From Coriobacteriaceae bacterium (lineage in GTDB: Bacteria > Actinomycetota > Coriobacteriia > Coriobacteriales > UMGS124): a DNA stretch of 64,000 nucleotides. Shown in pieces: positions 16,937-25,547 of the stretch. How positions within the stretch are numbered: position 1 is the first letter of the stretch; every line of letters starts with the position of its first letter. The DNA is taken from assembly GCA_019421015.1 (NCBI GenBank), contig JAHZGC010000007.1:80795-144794 (forward strand). Reading direction: 5' to 3'. The notes under the pieces were generated by a model that was not told where the DNA came from, did not search any database, and saw nothing but the letters and a program-made list of their open reading frames with translations. Both the position numbers and the translations under genes were made by a program.

Positions 16937-16945
16937 TGCTATAAT
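16937..16945 (+). promoter_or_regulatory. Extended -10 promoter for the envelope cluster
   Basis: TGCTATAAT is a perfect -10 hexamer with an extended TGn motif, 51 bp before the ATG at 16996. No good -35 hexamer stands 17 bp upstream, which fits an activator-dependent or extended -10 promoter. AAGGAGA at about 16985 is the ribosome site. Confidence 0.6.
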
Positions 16946-16995
16946 TCGCCGACTCGCTGCCCGCACACATCGACGTCGTAAAAAAGGAGAAAGCC

Positions 16996-17877
16996 ATGCG
17001 TGCCGCCGCGACCTCACCCGTTTGCAGCCGCCGGTCGTTCTTACGGCTATCCGCCTGCGTCGGCGGCGGCCTCCTGCTCCCCTCCCGGGCCGAGGCCTCC
17101 GAGGTCGAGCCCCCGCCGTCCTCCCATAACGGCCTCTTCATATGGAACAGGAGCGCCTTGCATTCAGAGAAGCGCGGGCTCACCCTCGACACCATGCGTG
17201 AGCTGGGCCTCACCCGCGCCTACCTCTACGTGCCGAGCGACACCAGCTCCAGCCGCGTCGAGCGGTTCGTGACCAGCGCCGCCCGCCGCGACGTCGACGT
17301 CTTTCTCTTGGCGGGCGACCCCTCCTGGGGGCTCGACCCCAACGGCGAGGCCATGGTCGGGCAGATTCGCCGGGCCGCCGGCTTCGAAGGCGTCCGCGGC
17401 GTCCTCATGGATGTGGAGCCCCACGGCACCGACGCCTGGGACGACGACCCGTCCGGTTCTCTCGCCACCTACGTCGAGGCCATGGTTCACGCCAAAGAGG
17501 CCGCTTCGGAGGAGGGGCTGGAGCTCGTCGCCTGCATCCCCTTCTACTACGAGTCGTCCGACGCAACGGGGGCGCTCGAGACCCTGGTGGCCCACGGGTG
17601 CGACGCGCTTGCCGTCATGAACTACAGCAAGCACGACGAGGCAGGCCAGATCGCCAACGAGGTTCGCCTGTGCATGGCCTACGGCAAGCCCGTCACCGCC
17701 ATCTACGAGCTGCAGCCGGCCGGCACCCACGGCCTGCAAGAGCACAACACCTATCACGAAGACGGCCTTGAGGCCGTACGGCTCAGCTGGGAGGCACTGC
17801 GCGCCACCTATCCCGACGCGGAGCTCTCCTACGCCCTGCATGACGCGACCGCAGTTTTGGAGCACCTCGGCCTATGA
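16996..17877 (+). CDS. Tat-exported TIM-barrel hydrolase-like protein
   Basis: A 293-residue protein opening the seven-gene cluster. A twin-arginine signal CSRRSFLRLSACVGGGLLL covers residues 10-28, so the product is exported. The rest has the periodicity of a TIM barrel of glycoside-hydrolase type: VRGVLMDVEPHGTDAW gives a likely acidic catalytic strand, with later strands ELVACIPFYYES, CDALAVMNYSKHDEAG and TAIYELQPAG. The Glu of DVEPHG is the best candidate catalytic acid. No family could be assigned. The stop overlaps the next start by 4 bp (ATGA). It may trim or release the glycan made by the GT2 of the same operon; that role is inferred from context. Confidence 0.7.
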   Translation: MRAAATSPVCSRRSFLRLSACVGGGLLLPSRAEASEVEPPPSSHNGLFIWNRSALHSEKRGLTLDTMRELGLTRAYLYVPSDTSSSRVERFVTSAARRDVDVFLLAGDPSWGLDPNGEAMVGQIRRAAGFEGVRGVLMDVEPHGTDAWDDDPSGSLATYVEAMVHAKEAASEEGLELVACIPFYYESSDATGALETLVAHGCDALAVMNYSKHDEAGQIANEVRLCMAYGKPVTAIYELQPAGTHGLQEHNTYHEDGLEAVRLSWEALRATYPDAELSYALHDATAVLEHLGL

Positions 17878-18572
17878 CGCTCGAAGTCCTTCGCTACGAG
17901 AAGAAATACCTCATCGACCAGCCCCAGTTCTATCGGCTTGGAAGCCGCCTCGCCTCCGTCATGCACGCCGACCCCAACAACCGCGGCGACGGGTACGTCA
18001 TCCGCTCCCTGTACTTCGACTCCATCGACGACCGCGACTACTTCGAGAAGCTCGAGGGCATCGAGGTCCGCCGCAAGATTCGCCTGCGAACCTACGGGCC
18101 CGGCAGCACCACCGCCAAGCTCGAGATGAAGCAAAAGGAGGGCGCCCTCCAGAAAAAGCGCTCCGTCACGCTGCCCCGGGAACAGGCCGAGCGTTTGGTC
18201 CGCGGCGACTACGGGGTGCTCCTCACCCGCAGCGAGCCCCTTGCGCATGAGTGCTACGCCATGATGGCCACGCACTGCTACCTGCCGCGCTCGATCGTGG
18301 AGTATCGCCGCAAGGCCTTCATTGCCAGCGAAAACAAGACGCGCGTGACCCTAGACCACCACATCGTTGCCACGGAGGCGAACTTCGACCTCTTCTCGGC
18401 CACCTTGCCGCTCTACCCGGTGCTCGACCCTCTGCTGGCGGTTTTGGAGGTCAAGTACAATGGATTTCTTATTTCGTACATAAAAGACCTCCTTTCTGAC
18501 GCTGGAACGGACGAGCTGTCTGTGGGAAAATACAGCCTTTCTCGATCCGTCGGCCTGCACTACACGTTTTAG
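17874..18572 (+). CDS. VTC-domain (polyphosphate polymerase-like) protein
   Basis: A 232-residue protein that is the CYTH-like VTC tunnel domain and little else. The basic and acidic residues lining the tunnel are in place: YEKKYLID near residue 8, RRKIRLRTYG near 66, TAKLEMKQKEG near 78, SIVEYRRKAF near 140, LAVLEVKYNGF and SVGKYSLSR. In yeast, Vtc4 uses this domain to make polyphosphate from ATP. In bacteria VTC proteins are found with DUF4956 and CotH genes, and their product is not settled. It has no membrane segment of its own and likely works with the DUF4956 protein encoded 39 bp downstream. Its start overlaps the previous stop. Confidence 0.9.
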   Translation: MTLEVLRYEKKYLIDQPQFYRLGSRLASVMHADPNNRGDGYVIRSLYFDSIDDRDYFEKLEGIEVRRKIRLRTYGPGSTTAKLEMKQKEGALQKKRSVTLPREQAERLVRGDYGVLLTRSEPLAHECYAMMATHCYLPRSIVEYRRKAFIASENKTRVTLDHHIVATEANFDLFSATLPLYPVLDPLLAVLEVKYNGFLISYIKDLLSDAGTDELSVGKYSLSRSVGLHYTF

Positions 18573-18611
18573 AACGCACCCAGCACCCCTATCGTTCCCA
18601 CGGAGTTGCCC

Positions 18612-19292
18612 ATGCGAGATCAACTTGCCCAGCTCCTTACGGGCAGCGGGAGCGCCCTTGCCCTCGAAGACATCGCCTTGCACGTTCTCGCCGCCGCAGT
18701 CCTCAGCCTGGCCATCTACCTTTCGTACTGGTACACCCACGCCGGTACCGCCTACAGCAAGAAATTCAACGTTTCGCTGGTGACCCTGACCGTCCTGACC
18801 GCCACGGTCATGACGGTCATCGGCAACAACATCGCCCTGTCCCTGGGCATGGTGGGCGCGCTCTCTATCGTGCGCTTCCGCACGGCCATCAAGGATTCCC
18901 GCGACACCACCTATATCTTCTGGGCCATCATCGTGGGCATCGCCTGCGGTGCCGGAGACTACCTCGTAGGCGCCGTCGGCAGCGCGGTCGTCTTCGTCGT
19001 GCTCCTGTTGTTTGGCCGTGTGCGCAACGAGAACCGCGTGCTCCTTATCATTCGTGCCGCCAAGCCGCGCAGCGGCGATATCGAACGCTTGGTGTTTGAG
19101 CACTTCAACAAGCGCGCGCTGCTTAAAGTGCGCAACACCACCGCCGAATCCGCCGAGTTCATCTACGAGATGCCCCGCTCCGTGTGGCGGCTCAACTACA
19201 AGCGTGACCGCGACATCGCCGACGCCCTCTATGCCCTCGAAGGAGTGGAGTACGTGAACACCGTAACCCAAAGCGACGAGATTACCGGTTAG
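18612..19292 (+). CDS. DUF4956 membrane protein
   Basis: A 226-residue protein. ATG 18612 was preferred over an in-frame TTG six bases earlier, because GGAG lies 6 nt before the ATG. Three or four membrane segments fill residues 20-145, and the family hallmark GALSIVRFRTAIKDSRDT lies between them. A soluble C-terminal domain of about 80 residues follows (LLIIRAAKPRSGDIERLVFE, VEYVNTVTQSDEITG), ferredoxin-like in pattern. DUF4956 genes travel with VTC-domain genes in many bacteria. A membrane partner for the VTC product is the simplest reading. The biochemical function is unknown. Confidence 0.9.
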   Translation: MRDQLAQLLTGSGSALALEDIALHVLAAAVLSLAIYLSYWYTHAGTAYSKKFNVSLVTLTVLTATVMTVIGNNIALSLGMVGALSIVRFRTAIKDSRDTTYIFWAIIVGIACGAGDYLVGAVGSAVVFVVLLLFGRVRNENRVLLIIRAAKPRSGDIERLVFEHFNKRALLKVRNTTAESAEFIYEMPRSVWRLNYKRDRDIADALYALEGVEYVNTVTQSDEITG

Positions 19293-19297
19293 CGGCC

Positions 19298-20863
19298 ATG
19301 CGACGTGGGCCGTGGGTCATGGTCGCCGCAGCGATATGCGTTGTCGTTGCGGCCCTGGTGTTCCATCGACTGGACGGCGGAACCGACTACAACCGATACC
19401 ACCAGCACCTGGAGCAGCCCTCCGAGGCCGAGTTGGGACCGTGCGCCGTCCACAGCGGCGCCGACGCCGGCAGCGGCGCCGACGCCGGCAGCGGCGGCGA
19501 CCTGTGCACGCATCTGCCCATCATAACGATAGACACGGACGGCCAAAAAATCCCCGGTTACCCCATAGCCAATGAAAACGGCCTCACCGTTGGCTATGAG
19601 ACCGGGGCCGAGGGCGAAGAGGAGATACTGGTGGAGGTTGCGGCCGTAGCCCGGGAGGGCGTGTGGCACCACCCGGGCGACGCGCCCTCCGAGCAGGGCA
19701 CCGCCCTCATGCGCATCCGCGGCAACAGCTCGCGGTGGTTCTCAAAGAGCAGCTACAAGCTCACCTTCGTAGAAGACGACGACCCAACCAGCAGCGTCAA
19801 GCTGGGCATGTTGGGCATGAACCCCGGAAGCGAATGGGCCCTCTACGGCCCCTTTCTCGACAAGACCCTCCTGCGCAACTACATGTGGATGAACCTCTCG
19901 GCCGAGATCATGGGCACCTACACCCCCGACGTCCGCTTCTGCGAGCTCATAGTGGACGGCGAGTACCGGGGCGTCTATGTGCTCATGGAGACGATCGACG
20001 TCGATAGGCTGCGCCTCAACCTGACGCCCTACAGCGCTGGCGATCCGGCGGCGAGCTACCTGGTGCGCATCGAGCCCTACGTCGACGGCGAGAAGGAGCT
20101 CGAGACCTTCGACGGATACACGTTTCGGCTCGAGACCGGCAAGCACGTGGAGCTCGTCTATCCCGGGCTTCTCAACCAAACCGAGGAGGTGCGCGACTAC
20201 GTCGAAAGCGACCTGAACGTCATCGAGAAAACCCTGAACTCGCTGGAGATGTACAACGGGCAGGGCCTCTGGCAATCCCAAATCGACGTCGAGTCGTTCG
20301 TGAACTACTACCTCGTCATGGAGCTCCTGGCAAACAACGACACATTTTCGGCCTCGACCTATCTCTACCGCGACGTGCGGGGCAAGCTGCACATCGGCCC
20401 GGTATGGGACTTCAACAACGCTCTGGATAATTTCATCGTCCCCATGCCGCGCAGAGGATTCCTGCTTTCCCAGCGTGGCTGGTTCGCCCAGCTCATGGCC
20501 GACGAGGACTTTGTGGAGCGCGTCATCGCGCGCTGGCGCGAGCTGCGGTCGGGCATCTTGTCCGACGGTGCCCTCGATGCGTACATCGACGGCACCGTGG
20601 CATGGCTCGGCAGCGCCGTCGACCGCAACTTCGAGGTGTGGGGGTGGAGCTTCGACCCCGACCAGCTCTCTACTCGTGAGCGGCGCCGGCCCGAGAAAGG
20701 CTCCGACCTCACCATCTACGACCTCAACCCAAAGACCTACGGCGAGGCCGTGCGCACCATGCGCAGCTACCTCATCGACCGCGCCCAGTGGATAGACGAG
20801 CACATCGAGTCGCTGCGCCAGTACTGCCACCCCTCCAAGCTCGCGCCCAAGATATCCGAGTAG
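19298..20863 (+). CDS. CotH-family protein kinase, membrane-anchored
   Basis: A 521-residue protein with an N-terminal anchor (VMVAAAICVVVAALVF, about 7-22) and the rest outside. An 18-base direct repeat encodes GADAGS twice near residues 53-65. The CotH kinase domain follows: ALMRIRGNSSRWFSKSSYKL and EWALYGPFLDKTLLRNYM near the nucleotide pocket, ELIVDGEYRGVYVLMETID (atypical Glu-bearing strand), NYYLVMELLANNDTFSAS and GPVWDFNNALDN, which holds the metal-binding WDFD-like motif as WDFN. CotH phosphorylates spore coat proteins in Bacillus; in non-sporeformers CotH proteins often sit in envelope clusters. Here a secreted protein or glycan would be the substrate. It starts 5 bp after the DUF4956 stop. 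Confidence 0.88.
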   Translation: MRRGPWVMVAAAICVVVAALVFHRLDGGTDYNRYHQHLEQPSEAELGPCAVHSGADAGSGADAGSGGDLCTHLPIITIDTDGQKIPGYPIANENGLTVGYETGAEGEEEILVEVAAVAREGVWHHPGDAPSEQGTALMRIRGNSSRWFSKSSYKLTFVEDDDPTSSVKLGMLGMNPGSEWALYGPFLDKTLLRNYMWMNLSAEIMGTYTPDVRFCELIVDGEYRGVYVLMETIDVDRLRLNLTPYSAGDPAASYLVRIEPYVDGEKELETFDGYTFRLETGKHVELVYPGLLNQTEEVRDYVESDLNVIEKTLNSLEMYNGQGLWQSQIDVESFVNYYLVMELLANNDTFSASTYLYRDVRGKLHIGPVWDFNNALDNFIVPMPRRGFLLSQRGWFAQLMADEDFVERVIARWRELRSGILSDGALDAYIDGTVAWLGSAVDRNFEVWGWSFDPDQLSTRERRRPEKGSDLTIYDLNPKTYGEAVRTMRSYLIDRAQWIDEHIESLRQYCHPSKLAPKISE

Positions 20864-20875
20864 GAGGAGAAGGGC

Positions 20876-23029
20876 ATGAAACGGTTCCTCATCGCGGCGG
20901 TGCTCCTTATCGCCCTCGCCGTAGGCGGCTATTACGCCTGGTTCACGCTCGGCTGGCACCTCCCCTCCCCCGACCGCGACGACCCGGCGGTGCCGTTTGC
21001 CGCACAGGGCACGACCTACCTGGTGCAAGACCCTGAAACCGGGACCTACAGCGAGCTGGTCCTGCGCGGGGTCGACCTCCTCTCGTCCATGCCGGGCGCG
21101 TACGCCACGGCGTACGCCCCCACCGCAGACGACTATCTGCGCTGGCTGGAACAGATCGGTGCGATGGGCGCCAACGCAGTGCGCGCGGTCACGATCATGG
21201 ACGACGACTTCTACAACGCCTTGTACACCTACAACACCACCCACGCCGAGCCCCTCTATCTCATCCAGGGGCTCAGCGTGGCCGACTCCGCGGGCAACGG
21301 GGCGGGCGACGCCTACGACGAGAACTTCCTCGGCGCGCTTGTCGACGACGCCAAAGCCGCCGTCGACGTTGTCCACGGACGGCGCGACCTGCCGCCCACG
21401 GGGCTCAAGGGCAGCGGTTCGTACCGCAAGGACGTCTCGACTTGGGTGGCGGGCTACCTGGTAGGGACCGAATGGTTCCCCGACACGATCGCCTACACCG
21501 ACCACAACGCCGCCCGCTCCGGCGCCTTTTTGGGCGATTACTTTGCCACCGGCGCCGACACCACCCCCTTCGAGGCGGCGCTCGCCCAGGTCATGGACGC
21601 CATCGCCTCCTACGAGACCGACAAGTACGCGACCCAGCGCCCCGTGGGCATGTTGGTCGCCCCCGACTGCGACCTCCTCGTTTACGAAGACGTCTACGCA
21701 CGGCAGCTCCAAAAGTACGCTTTCGTCGACCCCGAGCACGTGGTTCCCACCAACAAGATGCAGGCCGGCCGTTTTGCCGCCTACCGGCTCTTCGACTTTT
21801 GCGACAACTTCTCGGCCTACCTCTCGCAAGACCAGGCCCAGGCGCTCGCGCCCTTGCTGGCCGACCTCGACACCACCCAGGTCTTCGGCGGATACCTGCA
21901 GTTCTTATCTCGCTACCACACGATGCCGCTCGTCGCCGCGGGCTACCACGCATCCTCGGCCCGCAGCCCCATCAGGCTCGGCGTCGAGCCGCTTACCGAG
22001 CAGGAGCAGGGAGAGGCGCTTGCCCAGATCGCCCAGACGCTCGAGGCCGACGGGTGGTCCGGCGGTTTTATATCGACCTGGCAGGACACCTGGGAACGCC
22101 GCAGCTGGAACACGGCCTTCGCCACCGACCCCACGAACTCCTATCTGTGGCATGACCTGCAGACCGATGGGCAGAACTACGGCCTCATGGCTTTTGCCCC
22201 CGGGGAGGAGGCGGTCTGTGTGCTTGACGGCGACCCCTCCGAATGGGACGACGGCGACGAGGTGAGCGTCCGCGACGGCATGACCCTCTCCGCCCGCTAC
22301 GACGCCGAGTGCCTGTATCTCCTCGTAACGGGCGTGGACGCCGACGAGAAGGCCTACATACCCATCGACGTGAGCGAGGAGGTCGGCAGCACCGCAAGCA
22401 CCGACCCCACCCTGTCCTTTGACCGCGGCGCGGATTTCTTGCTGTGCCTCGACGGGCCCTCCAACACGCGCCTATTGGTCCAGGAGCGCTACGACGCGCT
22501 GCGCGAGAACTTTCTCTATGAAACAGAAGGGGAGGATCCCTTCATAGAGTTCCCCTCCCCCGACAGCGCCGTGTTCGTTCCCGTGCGCTCGGCGTTAAGC
22601 AACCCGCTGCTGGTGGACGTCCTCAATCCCGACACCATGCTTCTCAAGCGCCTGGGGACCTGGGAGGCCGGGCTGCTGACAGCCGGCAGCGGGGACCCCT
22701 CGTCAGAGGAGTACGACTCGCTCGCCGACATCTGCTTCGGCGATGGTTGCGTCGAGATCCGCATTCCCTGGCTCCTGCTCAACGTGGGCAACCCCGCCTC
22801 CATGGAGGTGCACCGCGACTACTACGAGCACTACGGCGTGGAGCTCTGCCCCATAGAGACGCTGTGGCTGGGAATAGCCCGCGAGGGCGACGGCCGCACG
22901 ATTCGCCTCAAGCCGTTCGCCGTTGAGGGCTGGGGATCCAACCCCTCCTATCGAGAGCGCCTCAAGGCCAGTTACACCGTGATGCAGCAGCTGTGGGGAG
23001 GAGGCGAGGGCAACGGAGAACGTGATTAG
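20876..23029 (+). CDS. Membrane-anchored glycosidase-like protein with C-terminal CBM9-like domain
   Basis: A 717-residue protein. An N-terminal anchor (FLIAAVLLIALAVGGYYAW) puts the rest outside. Residues 60 to about 430 look like a TIM barrel of GH2/GH5 type: LVLRGVDLLSSMPG, IGAMGANAVRAVTI, GGYLQFLSRYHTMPLVAAGY and GGFISTWQDTWERRSWN, but I could not assign catalytic residues with confidence. From about residue 440 the pattern VCVLDGDPSEWDDGDEV, MTLSARYDAECLYLLVTG and VEIRIPWLLLNVGNP matches CBM9/DOMON-like sugar-binding domains. Its end overlaps the HEAT gene by 8 bp. It probably binds or processes the polymer made by the same operon. Confidence 0.7.
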   Translation: MKRFLIAAVLLIALAVGGYYAWFTLGWHLPSPDRDDPAVPFAAQGTTYLVQDPETGTYSELVLRGVDLLSSMPGAYATAYAPTADDYLRWLEQIGAMGANAVRAVTIMDDDFYNALYTYNTTHAEPLYLIQGLSVADSAGNGAGDAYDENFLGALVDDAKAAVDVVHGRRDLPPTGLKGSGSYRKDVSTWVAGYLVGTEWFPDTIAYTDHNAARSGAFLGDYFATGADTTPFEAALAQVMDAIASYETDKYATQRPVGMLVAPDCDLLVYEDVYARQLQKYAFVDPEHVVPTNKMQAGRFAAYRLFDFCDNFSAYLSQDQAQALAPLLADLDTTQVFGGYLQFLSRYHTMPLVAAGYHASSARSPIRLGVEPLTEQEQGEALAQIAQTLEADGWSGGFISTWQDTWERRSWNTAFATDPTNSYLWHDLQTDGQNYGLMAFAPGEEAVCVLDGDPSEWDDGDEVSVRDGMTLSARYDAECLYLLVTGVDADEKAYIPIDVSEEVGSTASTDPTLSFDRGADFLLCLDGPSNTRLLVQERYDALRENFLYETEGEDPFIEFPSPDSAVFVPVRSALSNPLLVDVLNPDTMLLKRLGTWEAGLLTAGSGDPSSEEYDSLADICFGDGCVEIRIPWLLLNVGNPASMEVHRDYYEHYGVELCPIETLWLGIAREGDGRTIRLKPFAVEGWGSNPSYRERLKASYTVMQQLWGGGEGNGERD

Positions 23030-24092
23030 TGGCGTCGTCTATCTGTACCTCGCCATATGCGTGTCCCTTTTGATCTTTAACGCGGCCTATATCGCCGGCA
23101 TCCAACACAGGGGGCGCGGCCGGGCCAGGCGTGCGCAGCGGTGGCGTCGGCGCTTTGAGAACGTCGGCACCCACAAAGGGCTTAAAAAACGGACCGTCTA
23201 CCGCCTGCGGCACATCGAGCAGCTCATGGCCTTCGAAAACGCCTTGGAGCACCTGGATGCCGCCGCACAGGAGGAGGTCGCACGCGCCGTCTTTATCGAG
23301 AACCGCCAGGCGGTGCGCGAGGTCGCCTTGGCCTACGGCAAGCGCGAGCCCATGGAGCGCGCCTTCTTTGCCTACGTCGTCGCCACCTCCCACCCCCCGG
23401 TTGGAGAAGCCCGCGACCCGCTTATCGAGATCCTCCTCGGCTATCTGGACGGCTCCACCGTCTACTGCCGCGAGAACGTGCTGAGGGCCCTCTACCGGCT
23501 TGGCAACCTCCAGGCAATCGAGCACGCCTTCGACCAGCTCAACGAGCAAGGCTGGTACCACCAGCCCCACCTGCTCTCCGACGGTCTCCTTGCCTGTACG
23601 GGCAACCGCGAAGAGCTGGCCAAGCGGCTCTGGAACAAGCGCCATTCCTGGGAGGAGTGCCTGGTGGTGGCCACGGTGCAATTCGCAACGGGCTTGTCGG
23701 AATCGTCCCTTGCGCCCTCGTTCGCCCACTCCCTTTCCCATGAGACGCTGCCCCTCGAGGTTCGCTTCGCCCTCGTGCGCTACCTGCGCCGCCATCCCCT
23801 GCCCGAGGCCCGCGACGAGCTCGTGCGCCTGCTCGGAGAGTCCGGCCCCGAGGAGCAGGAGCTTGCCATCGCCGCCGCCTCGGCGCTGGCGGCCTACCCT
23901 GCCCCCGCGACCAAGACCGCCCTGCTCGACGCACTCCGCAGCCGTTCCTGGCATGTGCGCCGCAACGCCGCCGACGCGCTGCGGCTGCTGGGCGTTACCG
24001 ACGACGACGTGCGCTCGGTGCAAAAGACGGGCGACCGCTATGCCATCGAGATGCTCTCCTACGCGCTTTCCCTCAAAGGAGGCCGCCCATGA
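23022..24092 (+). CDS. Membrane-anchored HEAT-repeat protein
   Basis: A 356-residue protein with a GTG start inside the end of the previous gene (GGAGAAC just upstream). One N-terminal membrane segment (VYLYLAICVSLLIFNAAYIAG) is followed by a basic stretch and then tandem alpha-helical HEAT-like repeats, clearest at VLRALYRLGNLQAIEHAFDQ, EVRFALVRYLRRHPLPEARD, AIAAASALAAYP and WHVRRNAADALRLLGV. Such proteins are scaffolds. The next gene, the GT2 synthase, starts in its stop codon (ATGA), so this is probably the synthase's assembly partner on the cytoplasmic side. Confidence 0.8.
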   Translation: MISGVVYLYLAICVSLLIFNAAYIAGIQHRGRGRARRAQRWRRRFENVGTHKGLKKRTVYRLRHIEQLMAFENALEHLDAAAQEEVARAVFIENRQAVREVALAYGKREPMERAFFAYVVATSHPPVGEARDPLIEILLGYLDGSTVYCRENVLRALYRLGNLQAIEHAFDQLNEQGWYHQPHLLSDGLLACTGNREELAKRLWNKRHSWEECLVVATVQFATGLSESSLAPSFAHSLSHETLPLEVRFALVRYLRRHPLPEARDELVRLLGESGPEEQELAIAAASALAAYPAPATKTALLDALRSRSWHVRRNAADALRLLGVTDDDVRSVQKTGDRYAIEMLSYALSLKGGRP

Positions 24093-25495
24093 ACAGCCCC
24101 CTCGCGATGCTGGTGGCAGTCACCGGCGTCTTGTTCCTGCTCTATCTGCTCGTCTACGCCACCTATCTTTTTCTCTCGGTGGCGCTTGGGGCGTGGAGGC
24201 TGTACCACCAGGACAAGATGCTCGCGATTCACAACGAGCTCAAGCACGAGTTCTACGTGCCCGTCTCGATTCTTGTGCCGGCCCACAACGAGGAGGTCAC
24301 CATCGTGGAGTCGGTGGAATCGCTGCTTGGGCTCGACTACCGCCTCTACGAGGTCATCGTGGTAGACGACGGCTCGACCGACGCAACGGCCGCCCGGCTC
24401 GTGGAACGCTTCTCCATGCAGCCGGTGCACCGCCCCGTGCGCCTCTCGCTCCCCTGCCAACCCATCGAGGAGATCTTCGAAGCACGAGGCACGCCCGTGC
24501 CCCTCATGCTCGTGCGCAAACGCAACGGCGGCAAGGGAGACGCCCTGAACACCGGTATCAACGTGGCCCAGTACCCCTACTTCCTCTGCATCGACGCCGA
24601 TTCGATGCTCCAGCGCGACTCCCTCGAGCATATCGTGCAGCCCGTCATGGAGGACGACGACGTGGTGGCCGTAGGCGGCCAGGTATGCGTCTCCCAGGGA
24701 GTGCGCCTGGAAGAGGGGCGCGTCGTCTCTTACCACCTACCGCGCCGTCTGCTCGTGAGCATGCAGGCGTTGGAATACGAGCGGTCGTTCTTGGCCTCGC
24801 GCATCCTGCTCGACGGCTTCAACGGAAACCTCATCGTCTCGGGTGCCTTTGGGCTCTACAAGAAGGACGTCGTGGTGGCCGCCGGAGGGTACGACACCGA
24901 CACGCTGGGAGAGGACATGGAGCTCGTGATGAAGCTCCACGCCTTCTGCCGCAACAACCTCGTCCGCTACGCCATCCGCTATGAACCGCGCGCCGTCTGC
25001 TGGAGCCAGGCGCCGTCGACCTGGCGCGACCTGGCAAAGCAGCGCCGACGCTGGCATATGGGCCTCTTCGAGTGCATGACGCGCTACCGGTTCATGTTCG
25101 GCACGTCGCGCTACGGCCTCTCGGGCTCGCTCTCCTACCTCTACTACCTGCTCTACGAGCTCTACTCGCCCCTCATCGAGCTGGCCGGCATCGCGGTTAC
25201 GGTGCTCGCCGCCTTCTTGGGGCTTTTGAACCTGCGGTTCATGGTGTTCTTCTTCTTGCTCTACGCCGTCTACGGCGCGGTCCTCACCCTGACCGCCTTT
25301 TTGCAGCGCATCTACATGCAGAGGCTCAAGACCAGCCCCCGCGACATCGCCCGCGCCTGCCTGCTGTGCGCCGTCGAGTTCGCGTTCTTCCGCCTCGGCC
25401 TTGACTACGTGCGCACCACCGCGCTCATCGGCTATCGCAAGAACAGGCGCGAGTGGGGCACCATCGCACGCGCACGGCACACAGAGGGCTCCTGA
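24089..25495 (+). CDS. Processive family 2 glycosyltransferase (PgaC/BcsA-like synthase)
   Basis: A 468-residue membrane glycosyltransferase. An N-terminal membrane segment (about 5-30) precedes the GT2 domain: VSILVPAHNEEVTIVESVES, VVDDGSTDATAARL, the DxD motif as CIDADSML, the GEDMEL acid motif, and KQRRRWHMG, the QxxRW signature of processive synthases. Four or so C-terminal membrane helices follow (LAGIAVTVLAAFLGLLNLRF onward), as expected for an enzyme that makes and pushes out a beta-linked polymer. Without a PilZ domain it has no obvious c-di-GMP site. It is the only glycosyltransferase of the cluster, so the product is likely a homopolymer such as a hexosamine or glucose chain; the sugar is unknown. 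Confidence 0.9.
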   Translation: MNSPLAMLVAVTGVLFLLYLLVYATYLFLSVALGAWRLYHQDKMLAIHNELKHEFYVPVSILVPAHNEEVTIVESVESLLGLDYRLYEVIVVDDGSTDATAARLVERFSMQPVHRPVRLSLPCQPIEEIFEARGTPVPLMLVRKRNGGKGDALNTGINVAQYPYFLCIDADSMLQRDSLEHIVQPVMEDDDVVAVGGQVCVSQGVRLEEGRVVSYHLPRRLLVSMQALEYERSFLASRILLDGFNGNLIVSGAFGLYKKDVVVAAGGYDTDTLGEDMELVMKLHAFCRNNLVRYAIRYEPRAVCWSQAPSTWRDLAKQRRRWHMGLFECMTRYRFMFGTSRYGLSGSLSYLYYLLYELYSPLIELAGIAVTVLAAFLGLLNLRFMVFFFLLYAVYGAVLTLTAFLQRIYMQRLKTSPRDIARACLLCAVEFAFFRLGLDYVRTTALIGYRKNRREWGTIARARHTEGS

Positions 25496-25499
25496 TGCC

Positions 25500-25543
25500 G
25501 CCGGGAACGGTCGGCACGGGCAAAGCCGACCGCCGCCCCCGGC
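25500..25543. terminator. Hairpin between convergent envelope and signalling operons
   Basis: GGTCGGC and GCCGACC pair over a 9-nt loop, with outer CCGGG/CCCGG support. It fills the 52-bp space between the GT2 stop and the kinase stop. No U tract is present on either strand, so terminator strength is uncertain. Confidence 0.4.
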
Positions 25544-25547
25544 TGCC

